A stretch of DNA of 45,374 nucleotides, taken from contig JAAEPW010000960.1 in the NCBI GenBank assembly GCA_024232355.1, positions 1-45,374 on the forward strand, in the 5' to 3' direction. Of the stretch, positions 15,305 to 25,500 are shown piece after piece. The notes below the pieces were generated by a model that had not been told where the DNA came from, searched no databases, and saw nothing but the letters and a program-made list of their open reading frames with translations. Made by a program: the position numbers and the translations under genes. The stretch is from Chloroflexota bacterium (GTDB taxonomy: Bacteria > Chloroflexota > Anaerolineae > B4-G1). The stretch's first letter is position 1, and every line of letters starts with the position of its first letter.

Positions 15305-17326
15305 ATGAGTAGGATATTTACACCGTTGGCCGCTGCGGCCGTTTTGCTGGTGGCAAGTTGTTGTTGCTGCTGTGGTGGCCTCAATTGGACCGAGTGGGCT
15401 GATTGGAATTGGGATTTGGACGAATTATCCACGGCGGTTTTCGAGACCGTCGTGCCGCCGATCTATGAGACCCCGATGCCCGAGGTCACGCCCGTAATCA
15501 CCCGCGAGCCTGTGGGCGATGTTGGTACTGAAACGGAAGAGTTGTTAGAGATGGCTGAGGTACCGGTACGTGATTTGCACGATCTGGCGATTCGGTTACG
15601 GGGTTTGCCTCCCGACACACCGCGCACCGTCAACCCTGGAGGTTCTCCTGATTATCCTGTAGGCACTCGCCGCGTCTTTCACGTATCTAACGTAGACACC
15701 GACGAGCAGTTCGACGTAGAGGCGATTCTAGAATACAAGACTGAGCATGTCTATATGTGGGTTGAGGAGGGATCGCGCTTTGATAGTGACGATCTTGAGG
15801 ATGCTGCCGAGTTGTTTGAGGAGCATATCTATTCCACTGCTCGTGCTTTCTTTGGTTCCGAGTGGAGTCCGGGTGTGGACAACGATCCCCACCTCAGCAT
15901 TCTTCATGCTGGCGGTTTGGGGAGCACGATTGCCGGCTACTATTCCAGCGCCGACGAGTTTATCTCTGCGGTTCGGGACGATTCGAATCAGATGGAGATG
16001 TTCTATATCAACATTGAGAACGTGACCGTCAATGATTCCTTTTACAATGGTGTGTTGGCCCACGAGTTTCAGCACATGATCCACTGGCACAACGATCGGA
16101 ACGAAGAGACGTGGATGAATGAGGGGTTTTCCGAATTGGCGATGTATTTGAACGGTTTTGACGTCGGTGGTTCTGAGTGGACGTTTGCTGGAAGACCAGA
16201 TACGCAGCTTAACTCTTGGCCAGAAGGTCCTGGTGCGGCGGGGGCTAACTATGGCGCGGGTTATCTTTTTACCTCGTACTTTCTCGACCGTTTTGGTTCC
16301 GAGGCTACCCAGGCACTGGTTGCCCACCCCGAAAACTCTTTTGCCAGCGTTGAGGCCGTGATGGATGATTTGGGCACTGACCTAACCTACGAGGATCTGT
16401 TTGCTGATTGGATAGTTGCTAATCAGTTGGATGATCCATATCTTTCCGACGGACGGTATGGCTATAAAGATATTAACCCGCCATCCTTTGAGATTGAAAT
16501 GACTCACTACGAGTCTGATTATCCCGTTTCTGAAAGCAGCACCGTCCACCAACATGGCACCGACTATATCGAGTTACAGGGTGAGCGGCCGTTGGTACTG
16601 AATTTCACTGGTTCTACTCAGATTGGTTTGGTGAATGCGGTTGCCCATAGTGGACGTTATTTTTGGTGGTCGAATCGAGGTGATGACTCGGACATGATGC
16701 TCACACGCGAGTTTGATCTTTCGGACGTGAGCGATGCGACACTCGAGTTCTGGACCTGGTACGACATCGAGGAGGACTGGGATTACGCCTACGTGGAGAT
16801 CAGCAGTGACAGCGGAAATACCTGGGAGATTTTGACCACGCCATCGGGCACACCTACTAATCCGAACGGGAACTCGTTCGGGTGGGCGTATACCGGCAGG
16901 AGCGGTGGTGGCGAAACACCAGAGTGGATTCAGGAACGGGTAGATATTTCTTCATATGCCGGACAGCAGGTCATAGTCCGTTTCGAGTATCTCACCGATG
17001 ATGCGGTCAATCGTCCCGGCTTCGTCTTGGATGACATTGTCATTTCCGAGATTGGCTATTTCAGTGATTTCGAAGATGCTGATAATCAGTGGGAGTCGGC
17101 GGGCTTTATCCGGCACGCCAACGTGCTGCCGCAGCGATGGTTGGTGCAAATGATCCTTTTCGGCTCCGAAACGACGGTGGAACGGCTGGAACTGGATGAA
17201 AACCAGACGGGCGAGTGGGTCATTCCGTTGGACAGCCGTACAGATCGGGCCATACTCACTATTTCTGGTTTGGCACCCGTGACGACAGAGTTAGGGGCGT
17301 ACAGTTACGAGATTGAGGAGCAATAG
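15305..17326 (+). CDS. Secreted lipoprotein zinc metalloprotease with C-terminal MAM-like domain
   Basis: The 673-residue protein has a lipoprotein signal: a hydrophobic segment (8-18) ending V-A-S before C19. Five consecutive cysteines (19-23) follow. A Ser/Thr/Pro/acid linker leads to the catalytic domain with HEFQHMIHW (H253, E254, H257) and, 16 residues on, NEGFSE (E273/E277), the gluzincin arrangement seen in immune-inhibitor-A and hyicolysin-like peptidases. Residues about 445-590 form a jellyroll domain (FDLSDVSDATLEFWTWYDIE, YVEISSDSGNTWEIL) like the VEG/MAM module of immune inhibitor A. AAGGAGAAGCT precedes the ATG. The strong terminator at 17352 ends the unit. It probably degrades extracellular protein at the cell surface. 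Confidence 0.85.
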   Translation: MSRIFTPLAAAAVLLVASCCCCCGGLNWTEWADWNWDLDELSTAVFETVVPPIYETPMPEVTPVITREPVGDVGTETEELLEMAEVPVRDLHDLAIRLRGLPPDTPRTVNPGGSPDYPVGTRRVFHVSNVDTDEQFDVEAILEYKTEHVYMWVEEGSRFDSDDLEDAAELFEEHIYSTARAFFGSEWSPGVDNDPHLSILHAGGLGSTIAGYYSSADEFISAVRDDSNQMEMFYINIENVTVNDSFYNGVLAHEFQHMIHWHNDRNEETWMNEGFSELAMYLNGFDVGGSEWTFAGRPDTQLNSWPEGPGAAGANYGAGYLFTSYFLDRFGSEATQALVAHPENSFASVEAVMDDLGTDLTYEDLFADWIVANQLDDPYLSDGRYGYKDINPPSFEIEMTHYESDYPVSESSTVHQHGTDYIELQGERPLVLNFTGSTQIGLVNAVAHSGRYFWWSNRGDDSDMMLTREFDLSDVSDATLEFWTWYDIEEDWDYAYVEISSDSGNTWEILTTPSGTPTNPNGNSFGWAYTGRSGGGETPEWIQERVDISSYAGQQVIVRFEYLTDDAVNRPGFVLDDIVISEIGYFSDFEDADNQWESAGFIRHANVLPQRWLVQMILFGSETTVERLELDENQTGEWVIPLDSRTDRAILTISGLAPVTTELGAYSYEIEEQ

Positions 17327-17351
17327 AAACAAGGACACTATCACATCAAAG

Positions 17352-17384
17352 AAAAGCCCGTCTCGTATTACGAGACGGGCTTTT
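17352..17384. terminator. Bidirectional intrinsic terminator
   Basis: A perfect 14-bp stem (17352-17365 with 17371-17384) surrounds the 5-nt loop TATTA. The A and T runs at its feet let it work on both strands. It separates the convergent metalloprotease and C25 protease genes. Confidence 0.92.
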
Positions 17385-17427
17385 TTATTCGGCGTACGAC
17401 TTTGCCGTTGGCGGCAAGATAGGTTTG

Positions 17428-20400
17428 CTAGTAATTGCGTATCACAGTCGGCAGATATATCTGCCATGCTAGTTCGGGGGTGGAATCTTGGCCCTTGTTG
17501 TCACTGATACTTACGTTGCCGGCTGCATCCATCACCTGAACAAAGTAATTGATTTCCTCGGCAATGCCAGTTATTATTGTTCCCCACAACCCGCTGTTCT
17601 TGCATGGCCCAGTGTACTCTAGGGGGACGTACGCGCTGTATGTTAGATCAGTGCTCTGCCAGGTTAGGCCGTCTATGCTATAGGTGACCAGTACCCGTTC
17701 GATGCCCGATGTGTCTACGGCGCATACCCCGAGAATAGTCGTATTCAATCCTGTCAGTAGTTTGCCTTTGACTTGCCAGATAATGGGAGGGGTGAAATCG
17801 GTACTGTCAGAGTAGGCCACGGTAAAGGTCAATTTGGTGAAGCGGCGTAACACCCCTTCGTCTTGATCGCCCTGGAACTGGGATGGGACGATTACCAGGT
17901 GCTCTTGTTCCCCCAGGCGGTTGATGGTGAACGGCTTGGCCGGGAACCAGCCCGGTGCTGTAAAGAGTGGTTCCGCCAACTCCTCGGTGCTGGTGGGGAC
18001 GGGGTGAGCGATGACCGGGTCAAAGTGGGTCGTCATTGTCAGGACGGCCCCAGTTAGGAGGACCCCATGTACTTTTTTATCCGGCTCGGTGGGTAGCAGA
18101 GTGCTGGTCTTGGGTTGGATGGGGCGCCCTGGGTTGGCATGGGATAGACCGTCGATGGTGTAATAGTTTCCGACGTCGGACGTGTGTACCGGATCAAAGT
18201 CTATAGGGAGTGTTATAGTGTGCGCAGTAGTGGTGCGCAACTTGGCCGGTGCACCCATTATCTTTGCTTGGGTGTATGGTTGTTTCCATGCGACTGGGTT
18301 GGGCACACTGACTTTGTACATGGGGAGTCCGTACAACGTGGACTCGATCAGAGCCTTTTCGTCGTAGGTGCCGAATCCCCCCCTGGGCACTTGCCCCAGG
18401 TAGGCCCACTTGGCCTGGACCAACGCCTGGCCCACGGACGTCTGCGTCTGCGACGCCACCTGGCGGGCAAAGAGGTGCATCAGTTGTTCAGTGTACGCTA
18501 TGGCGTCGTCCATCCCATAACCAAAGCCCGTATTGCCGATCCACCAGGCTTGTTTTTGAGCCAGGGCCTGAGGATAGTCGAGTTGGTGAGTGGACGATAT
18601 AGCGTGGCTGTCGGGGACGCTGTACCCGCTGTGGCAGCCCATTGAAAAGTTGATCGTGCCGCGCATATCGACGACGGAAGCGGCGACTTCACCGGCGGTG
18701 GTGTTCTCGACTCCCTGGGGCGGGATGGCCTCGAAATGCTGAAAGTGGGCGTTGAGCGAGGCCAGGTCCTGACGGATGTCGAGCCAGTTTGTTTCCAGGT
18801 CATCGTCGATCCACGTGTCGTCGATGAGGGTCGTCAACCTCGGAGGATTGATTCCGCTGTCGGCCAGCGTGTTGCTGATCGCTTTGCCACTGTCGATCAA
18901 AAAGTCATAGCCGGTGACCAGTCCGGTGGTGGCACTGAACACCTCGCCGTCTCGCGTGTTGACGTATTCAAAGATGATGCCCGTGATCTCGTCGGGCGAT
19001 TCGACCAGCCGCCCTACGGCCAGGTCGGGTACGTACAGTTCGCGCCCCCGCCAGCTAAATGGTTTGATGTCCCCGTAAAAGTCATCGGTTAGGATGTAGC
19101 CGAGAGCGAGAGCGCCAAAGGTAGAGTTGGTGGAAGACAGTCCGGCTTGGCTCAGGTAGGCCGATTCGTTGGCGATGTAGGTGGCATCGGGCACGCGCCG
19201 GAAGGGGATCATCGAGTCGTCGCCGACGATGACCACGTAGTCGAGCGTGGGCGAATATACCTCATAGTAGGAGCGCACGGTGTTTGACAAGATGGCGTCG
19301 CTCACCATGTTCGCCAGGTAAGGATTGCAGGGGTTGGTCTCGTCCCAATTTTGATAGGCACTGGATATGTTCGGATCGTTCTCCACCGGCACGACGATGC
19401 CGTTCACGGTGGGGTGGTCGGCCAGGTTGTACAGTGATGTGGTCAGGCCGGTCGTGTCATAGATCCCGCCCATACGCTGGTAGTTGACCAAGATGAGGGT
19501 CTCGGGAGCGGTGAGGCCAGTAGGGGTGTAGACGGAGATGGGGGGACCAAGAGGAGGGGGGCTGTTGGGGCAGGTGGGAATGTCCAAGGTGGCACTGACT
19601 ACCTCCAGGCTGTATGGCTGCTCACTAAACGCTCCGTTGATGGACACCACCAGAATATAAAGGTCTGTATCTGGCACATGCACTTGGACAGTGGCTACCT
19701 CGTCGACGTTGCCACTCTGAGCCGAGATGGCACTCACCTGGCCGATGGCACTCACCTGGCCGATGGCGCTCACTTGGCCGATGGCGCTCACTTGGCCGAT
19801 GGCGCTCACCTGGCCGATGGCGCTCACCTGGCCGATGGCACTCACCTGGCCGGTGGCGTCTACCTCGGATGGGTCCTGCAACTCGTTGATAAAGTCGCTC
19901 TCGCTGCTAAGAGTGTCAAGATTGCCAAAGAGCACCAGATCATAGTCGGCGGACAGATTGGACAACGTCACTGTGATCATGGCGGGGTCAGGCACTCTGA
20001 GTTTGTACCACTCTAGGTCATCTCCCCGTAGGATGCGAGATTGGTAGATAGTACCGGGGATGATGGGAGACTCGTCGACTTGCCAATCAGTGTATAGGTT
20101 GTTAGGCTCGTATGTGTCCACAACGAGTTCGCGCCTCACTATGTCTTGTGGGATTCCACTGCTGTTGTCGAAAGCAATCGCGTGTACTTGGTAGATGCCG
20201 GGATCCAGATTGTCGTATAGGGGAAGATAAAAGTCGAGAGGTTCGTCGTCGTCGGCATTGATGGACCAGTAGGTGTAGCTCGAGTTGGCGATGATGAATC
20301 CATCAGAATTGAGCAGATTGAATTCTAGATTCAGGGTTTGGCTGATCAGGTTGGTATCCAATTCGACTGTTCCGGCGATGTTGGTGGTATCGGTTGGATA

Positions 20401-22344
20401 GCCGGTTTGCTGCAGGTGGGCGTAGCGAAAGTAGGCGTTGTTGTTTTGTTCGTTTAGTTGCAACAGGCCCCAATCTACTTCTACAGCCCAATTTCCCTGC
20501 TGGGGATTCAGCGTGTCAACATCGATCTCGACCCGGTTGTCGATTCCCTCGACGATCCAGTTGGGGTTGAGGTCAAAGACAGAGGTGCTCCATGTATTGT
20601 CATAGCCAGACAGATAGCCCACGAAATGGTCGTTAAAGCTGACCGTATTGCGCTCGCCGTTCTCTTCATCAATGTCCCAGGCATTGACCAATAGTTTGGC
20701 CGATTCGATAGGTTTGTTCGTGGTTGCCAGAATATTGAACTCGATAGGTGTTGGTGGGTTGGTGTTGAATAAATAGGTATCCATATCCCCGTCACAATAG
20801 CCACTGTTCTCATTGTTGTTGTTGTCAAGCGTAGTAAAGTAGGGGATGGATGTGCTCTCGCAGACATAGTTGTATGCGTATATTTCATAAAAGTTATAGT
20901 CTGACGAGAACGCCTGAACATAGGCATAATCGTATGCGGTTAGGTCCACGCTTTGGGAAAAATCTATGCTATAGTCACCATTGATGTCACTGGAAATGGG
21001 AGCGCAATATCTGTAAAGAGTTCCGTCGTCGTCGTGATAGGCGTAGACTCTCAGTGGGGTATAAGCCGCGTGCGCCGTGCCAGAGACGACATTGCTGGCG
21101 CTAAACAGGCGGCCGGTCATATCGAATACGTCCATAATGAGCGTGTCGTCGCCAGCGCTCACTTCTACCCAATCATCGACAGCAAAGGGTGTGCTAAATA
21201 GCACGCTGTAGAAACCGTTGTTTGTGGCAGAGGATGCAGAGATGCTTTCCCGAGTCCCGCTCGAGTTTTTAAGTTCGGCAGTGAGCTGTGTGTGTATATC
21301 GACGTAGCCGTAGACTCTGTTCATCCAGCCGTCTATCCCCAGGATGGAGGCAAAGCGGGTAATGAGGGTGGCGTTATCATCCGTATTAAAGGCAAAGATG
21401 TCGACTTGTGCCCCGTTGACAATGTCGGTCACGTTGGGGAACGTCACACTAAAACTGCTTGACCCGCTCGCTATCGATACGCTGTCAGATTCGGCGGTGC
21501 AAATGTTCTGGTACTGCCGGATGGTGACAACTTTTTCTCGTCCGGTGGGAGCGGTGACGGAGACTCGATTTGTTGCGCGGTCCACGTACCCAGTGATGGT
21601 ATCCACGGTGATGCTGGCACTGATGGCGGTAACACTGGAGATTTTTGGGAAAGGGGTAGAAGTCACTTCAATGATGTTCCCTGGAATAATGTCGGTCCAT
21701 TCCAAGGTCGAGTAATGGAAGGAAACAAAATAGTAGCCGACTTCGTCGGCGTAGGTGGATAGGGTATCTATGATAGTACCGCCCGAGTCTCTGATCGCGA
21801 CATCTACTTGGTTACCATAGTCGGTGTACCCGTAGACCTCGTTGTACGTTTCGTTAACGGCGATGCTGGGGTTGGTTGCCAACGGGGCGGCTTTTCTTTG
21901 GATAGTCAGTGGCTGCCAGGTGTTCGTCAATGCCTGCTTGGCCGCTGCCACCTGGATCGTGTCTGCGGGAGTCACGCGCGCTACTTGGGGTAGTTTTTCC
22001 AGTAAAGATAGGATGTCTCCATTCTCTTTAGAAATCTGTACTTGGATGGCGTTGGCTCCGGGCCGTGGGGTGAACGCGACGATCTGACCCTCGGCTGCCA
22101 GACGTTCCAGTTGGAAAGATACGTGCGCGATGTGCGTGTGAACCTGGGAGAGGTAAAAGTTGGGGATGGACAGAACGGGCGCGTTGGCAGGCGGAGCACC
22201 CACCGGTTGAGCCAACCATAGTAGATAGGTTGGTGCATCGGGAGCCTGCGAGTGGGCGGGCAAGGGAACGCCCTGAAGCACGAACACGAGCAGGAGAAGT
22301 GACGCTGTTGCCAGGTTGAGCCTACTAAACTTTTTCTTGTACAT
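17428..22344 (-). CDS. Giant secreted C25 (gingipain-like) cysteine protease
   Basis: The protein has about 1638 residues from the ATG at 22344 (AAGGAG upstream; the frame extends to 22413 without a site). A signal peptide (LATASLLLLVFVLQ...AHSQA) opens it. Several beta-sandwich repeats follow (VYGYTDYGNQVDVAIRDSGG; VYGYVDIHTQLTAELKNSSG). A PPC-like domain begins around SRILRGDDLEWYKLRVPDP and is interrupted by a hexapeptide repeat. The peptidase starts ETLILVNYQRMGG; YVVIVGDDSMIPFRRVPDA precedes H1203 in AHFQHF and C1237 in GCHSGYS. Their spacing of 34 matches the gingipain His-Cys dyad. An Ig-like domain and the tail IYLPTVIRNY end it. Expected to be extracellular; SPase I at 12869 could process it. 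Activity is inferred. Confidence 0.82.
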   Translation of the reverse strand: MYKKKFSRLNLATASLLLLVFVLQGVPLPAHSQAPDAPTYLLWLAQPVGAPPANAPVLSIPNFYLSQVHTHIAHVSFQLERLAAEGQIVAFTPRPGANAIQVQISKENGDILSLLEKLPQVARVTPADTIQVAAAKQALTNTWQPLTIQRKAAPLATNPSIAVNETYNEVYGYTDYGNQVDVAIRDSGGTIIDTLSTYADEVGYYFVSFHYSTLEWTDIIPGNIIEVTSTPFPKISSVTAISASITVDTITGYVDRATNRVSVTAPTGREKVVTIRQYQNICTAESDSVSIASGSSSFSVTFPNVTDIVNGAQVDIFAFNTDDNATLITRFASILGIDGWMNRVYGYVDIHTQLTAELKNSSGTRESISASSATNNGFYSVLFSTPFAVDDWVEVSAGDDTLIMDVFDMTGRLFSASNVVSGTAHAAYTPLRVYAYHDDDGTLYRYCAPISSDINGDYSIDFSQSVDLTAYDYAYVQAFSSDYNFYEIYAYNYVCESTSIPYFTTLDNNNNENSGYCDGDMDTYLFNTNPPTPIEFNILATTNKPIESAKLLVNAWDIDEENGERNTVSFNDHFVGYLSGYDNTWSTSVFDLNPNWIVEGIDNRVEIDVDTLNPQQGNWAVEVDWGLLQLNEQNNNAYFRYAHLQQTGYPTDTTNIAGTVELDTNLISQTLNLEFNLLNSDGFIIANSSYTYWSINADDDEPLDFYLPLYDNLDPGIYQVHAIAFDNSSGIPQDIVRRELVVDTYEPNNLYTDWQVDESPIIPGTIYQSRILRGDDLEWYKLRVPDPAMITVTLSNLSADYDLVLFGNLDTLSSESDFINELQDPSEVDATGQVSAIGQVSAIGQVSAIGQVSAIGQVSAIGQVSAIGQVSAISAQSGNVDEVATVQVHVPDTDLYILVVSINGAFSEQPYSLEVVSATLDIPTCPNSPPPLGPPISVYTPTGLTAPETLILVNYQRMGGIYDTTGLTTSLYNLADHPTVNGIVVPVENDPNISSAYQNWDETNPCNPYLANMVSDAILSNTVRSYYEVYSPTLDYVVIVGDDSMIPFRRVPDATYIANESAYLSQAGLSSTNSTFGALALGYILTDDFYGDIKPFSWRGRELYVPDLAVGRLVESPDEITGIIFEYVNTRDGEVFSATTGLVTGYDFLIDSGKAISNTLADSGINPPRLTTLIDDTWIDDDLETNWLDIRQDLASLNAHFQHFEAIPPQGVENTTAGEVAASVVDMRGTINFSMGCHSGYSVPDSHAISSTHQLDYPQALAQKQAWWIGNTGFGYGMDDAIAYTEQLMHLFARQVASQTQTSVGQALVQAKWAYLGQVPRGGFGTYDEKALIESTLYGLPMYKVSVPNPVAWKQPYTQAKIMGAPAKLRTTTAHTITLPIDFDPVHTSDVGNYYTIDGLSHANPGRPIQPKTSTLLPTEPDKKVHGVLLTGAVLTMTTHFDPVIAHPVPTSTEELAEPLFTAPGWFPAKPFTINRLGEQEHLVIVPSQFQGDQDEGVLRRFTKLTFTVAYSDSTDFTPPIIWQVKGKLLTGLNTTILGVCAVDTSGIERVLVTYSIDGLTWQSTDLTYSAYVPLEYTGPCKNSGLWGTIITGIAEEINYFVQVMDAAGNVSISDNKGQDSTPELAWQIYLPTVIRNY
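19726..19869 (-). repeat. 18-bp tandem repeat (VNTR) coding (GQVSAI)n
   Basis: Seven near-perfect 18-bp units run from 19726 to 19851, plus a degenerate eighth to 19869. They encode the hexapeptide G-Q-V-S-A-I inside the C25 protease gene. Units differ only at A/G and C/T third-position sites. The length is a multiple of three, so gain or loss of units changes protein length without a frameshift. Confidence 0.95.
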
Positions 22345-22542
22345 TTGTTTGTTCTCCTTGTTATATATCATCACAACATAGTGCCTTGTGCAAACTGACT
22401 TGTGCCAGTTCATTAGCCGTATATCAGCGCCGTTTCATTCGTTGCTTGTCATTACCCTCCACTTCCCGCGCCCATTTCAAGTTTCATCATATCTCTGTTA
22501 GCGTTTTCCAAGTCAGACGGTCTGCCAGACAGAAACATTTAC

Positions 22543-25500
22543 TCATTTTGCTTTTAATTTTTGAGCTTGGGCCAGGTCCAGGCGCGCGCCCAGTTCTTCA
22601 AAGATTGCGAGTGCCTGACTTTGATTCTCTCGCATTTGCTCTTGCTCTCCTCGTATCTGGTGTAGCCGAGCTAACTGGAAGAAGGTCTTGCCCATTTCGT
22701 AGCGGCTGTTCAATTCTTTCAGTGTGCGTAGGCTTGCGTGCAGTTCCCGTTCTGCCTGGGCCAATTCTTGATGAGCCAGATGGACTTGTCCCAGCACCCG
22801 ACGGGTGGACCCTTCCTCCAGACGCATCTCTTGCTCCTGGGCCAATTCTAGAGAATGTTGGGCGCAGTGCAGGGCTTTGTCCAACTCTGCCTGGTATAGA
22901 TGTGCCATAGCCATATGCCGATATACCTCAGACATAAAGTCCCCAGACCCAATCTGCTGGAACATCTCTAGGCTCTTTTGCAAAAGGTGCAGAGCCTGGT
23001 TCGGATCGCCTCTCCGAAGTGCTCCCTCGCCCATATTGTTGTGGAGCACAGCGATCATGTAGGTGGAACCTAGCTCTTGCCACATCTCTAGGCTTTGCTG
23101 ATAGTAACTTGCGCCCTGATCTAGGTCTCCCTGGTTTAGGTACACTCCGCCCAGGTTGAGAGTAATCATTGCCTGGCGATAGACATCGCCGATCTTGCGC
23201 GTGATCTCCAGTGCTCGTAAATACTGTTCAGTAGCTTTTGGCCAGTCTCCTTGGTAAAAATAAGCATTGGCCAGATTGAGGTGGGCTGTCGATTGTATGA
23301 CGATGTCATTGATCTGCAAGGCAATCTGCAAGCTTTTGTGGCAAAATTCCACTCCACTCACCAAATCGCCTTGGCGAGTGTAGATACCACCTAGATTGTA
23401 GTATGCACGGGCCATAGCTTGCTGGCTCTCGCGTGTCTGAATCTGAGAAGCGACGGCTAGGCTTTTCTGACACCAGGTGATAGCATCTTCATTTTTGCCC
23501 TGGCGGCGGTAAACGCCTGCCCCAAGGAGATAGATGTGTGCTACCTCGATGGTCTCTATCCCTTTTATAGCGATCAACCCACCGCTTAACCAGTCAAAAG
23601 CGGTTTCATAGTCGCTCTTTTTCTCATAGATGATGGCTATCTTGCGACACAGATCGGCAAGCCGCCGGGCGTTCTCCTCCGGTGAGTAGTTGACCTGCAT
23701 CACCAAGTCTTGTGCATGGTGGATATGGATCAATGCTTCGTCATAGTCGCCCAGGGTGTCTAGCGTCTCGCCGAGTCTTTCGTGAATCTCTAGTTGGTGG
23801 CCTTCGCTGTAAGGAACCTGTTCCACTGCTTTGAGGGCCTGGCGAAAGTGATGGATGGCATCCTCGTTGGCATAGATAGACTGCGCTTTGCGCCCAGCTT
23901 GCAAGTGATAGTAGAGCGCTTTGTTCCATTCTTCGGCCAGGCCATAATGGTAGGCTAGCACCTCTCCGTATTCGGTCAGCCGGCCGGCTTGCTGAGCTTC
24001 GATCGAGTCGCCAATGCTGCGGTGCAGTTGACGGCGGTCGGCGTAGAGCATACTTTCGTAAGCTACCTCGCGGGTCAAGATGTGGCGAAAGAGGTATAGC
24101 GACTCGGAATGAGATCCGTCCAAGATCTCTCGGTGCGAGAGCTCATCTAGTCGTTCACGCAATTCCCCTTGGGCCCGACGGTAGGGGTAAATATCGCCGA
24201 GCAGCCAGTGTTCAAATTCTTGGCCGATGACCGAGGCGACTTTGAGTACGTTGCGGCTGCTCTCGTCGAGTCTGTCCATGCGGCTCATAATCACCCGGTT
24301 GACCGAGTCGGGCACTTCGATGTCCTCTAGATCGGTCCGGGCGTGATAGGTACCGGTCTTTTCGTCCAGGGTCAAATAGTTTTCGATCAGGGAGCGGGCG
24401 ACCTCTTCGATAAAGAGGGGATTGCCCTGCGCATTTTTGAGAATCAACTCTTTGAGTTGTTCTGGCATCTGGGGAGTGGTGGGTAAGAGGGTGTCCAGCA
24501 AGCGTAGACTGGCTTCACTGGAAAGCTCTTGTAACCTAAGGCCGGTGTGATAGGAAAGATCAGCTATCTTGAAAATAGCCTCCAATGATTCCTCCGGTCG
24601 GTAGGCCAATACCACTAGCAGGGGGCGTCCGGTTGCCTGGCGCGCTACGTGATTGACCAGTTCAACAGAGGTATCGTCGGCCCATTGTAGGTCGTCTATA
24701 GACAACAGGAGGGGTTGCTCGTTGGCGACGTGAGCGACCAGGCCACTTATGATGAGAAAAGTCATCCGCTGGCGGGTTTGGGCGTCGAGGGCGTGTACCC
24801 AATCGGTTTCTTGAACGTCCAAGCCTAATAGGCGACCGATCAGTTCTGTCCAGTCGCGCCAGGTAGTATCTATTTCCTGTAAGAGCACCTCGATCTTTTC
24901 CAGTTTAACTTGGTCCGAGTCGGCAGGGTTGAATCCAAAGAGGGCCCGGAGCAGGTCTAGCCAGGGCAGGTAGGGTGTGTGACGTCCAAAAGATGGGCAG
25001 GTAGCGCTGAGGCTCAATGCGCTATGCTCCTCGATCCAGTGAGTGGTTACTTCGTCGAGGAGGCGGGACTTGCCCAACCCTGCATCGCCGACGAGGGTGA
25101 GTGCTCGGGTCTCTCCACCCAGGCTCTGATCGGTCAGTGTATGAATGGCTTTCCACTCGTCGTCGCGGCCGATCAAGGGGCGGCGCTCGCGGGCACGGCG
25201 TTCTTGCAGACCCATCACCTGGTAGTTGTGGACGGGCAGCGATTTACCTTTGACGCGCACAGATTTTTGCTCGTGAAACAAGAACGCTCCCTCTGATTGA
25301 CGGGCAGTGCTTTGACTAATAATTACCTGCCCATCGGTGGCCACGCCCATCAAACGAGCGGCGAGGTTCACCCCGTCGCCCATAACCGAGTATTCTTGGT
25401 GTGTGAGAGAACCAACATTGCCTGCAAAAACCAGACCTGTGTTTATGCCAATGCGCTGCTTGAGGGAAAAAGAGCCGCAAGAGGTGTTTAGCTCGGCAAA

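Noticed and set aside
19726..19869. CRISPR-like array
   Set aside because: The 18-bp units are contiguous with no spacers and sit inside a coding frame.
19727..19945. Plus-strand ORFs (MALTWP and LADGTH repeats) across the VNTR
   Set aside because: They are the complementary frames of the 18-bp repeat in the protease gene. The repeat period keeps every frame open; no start signals support them.
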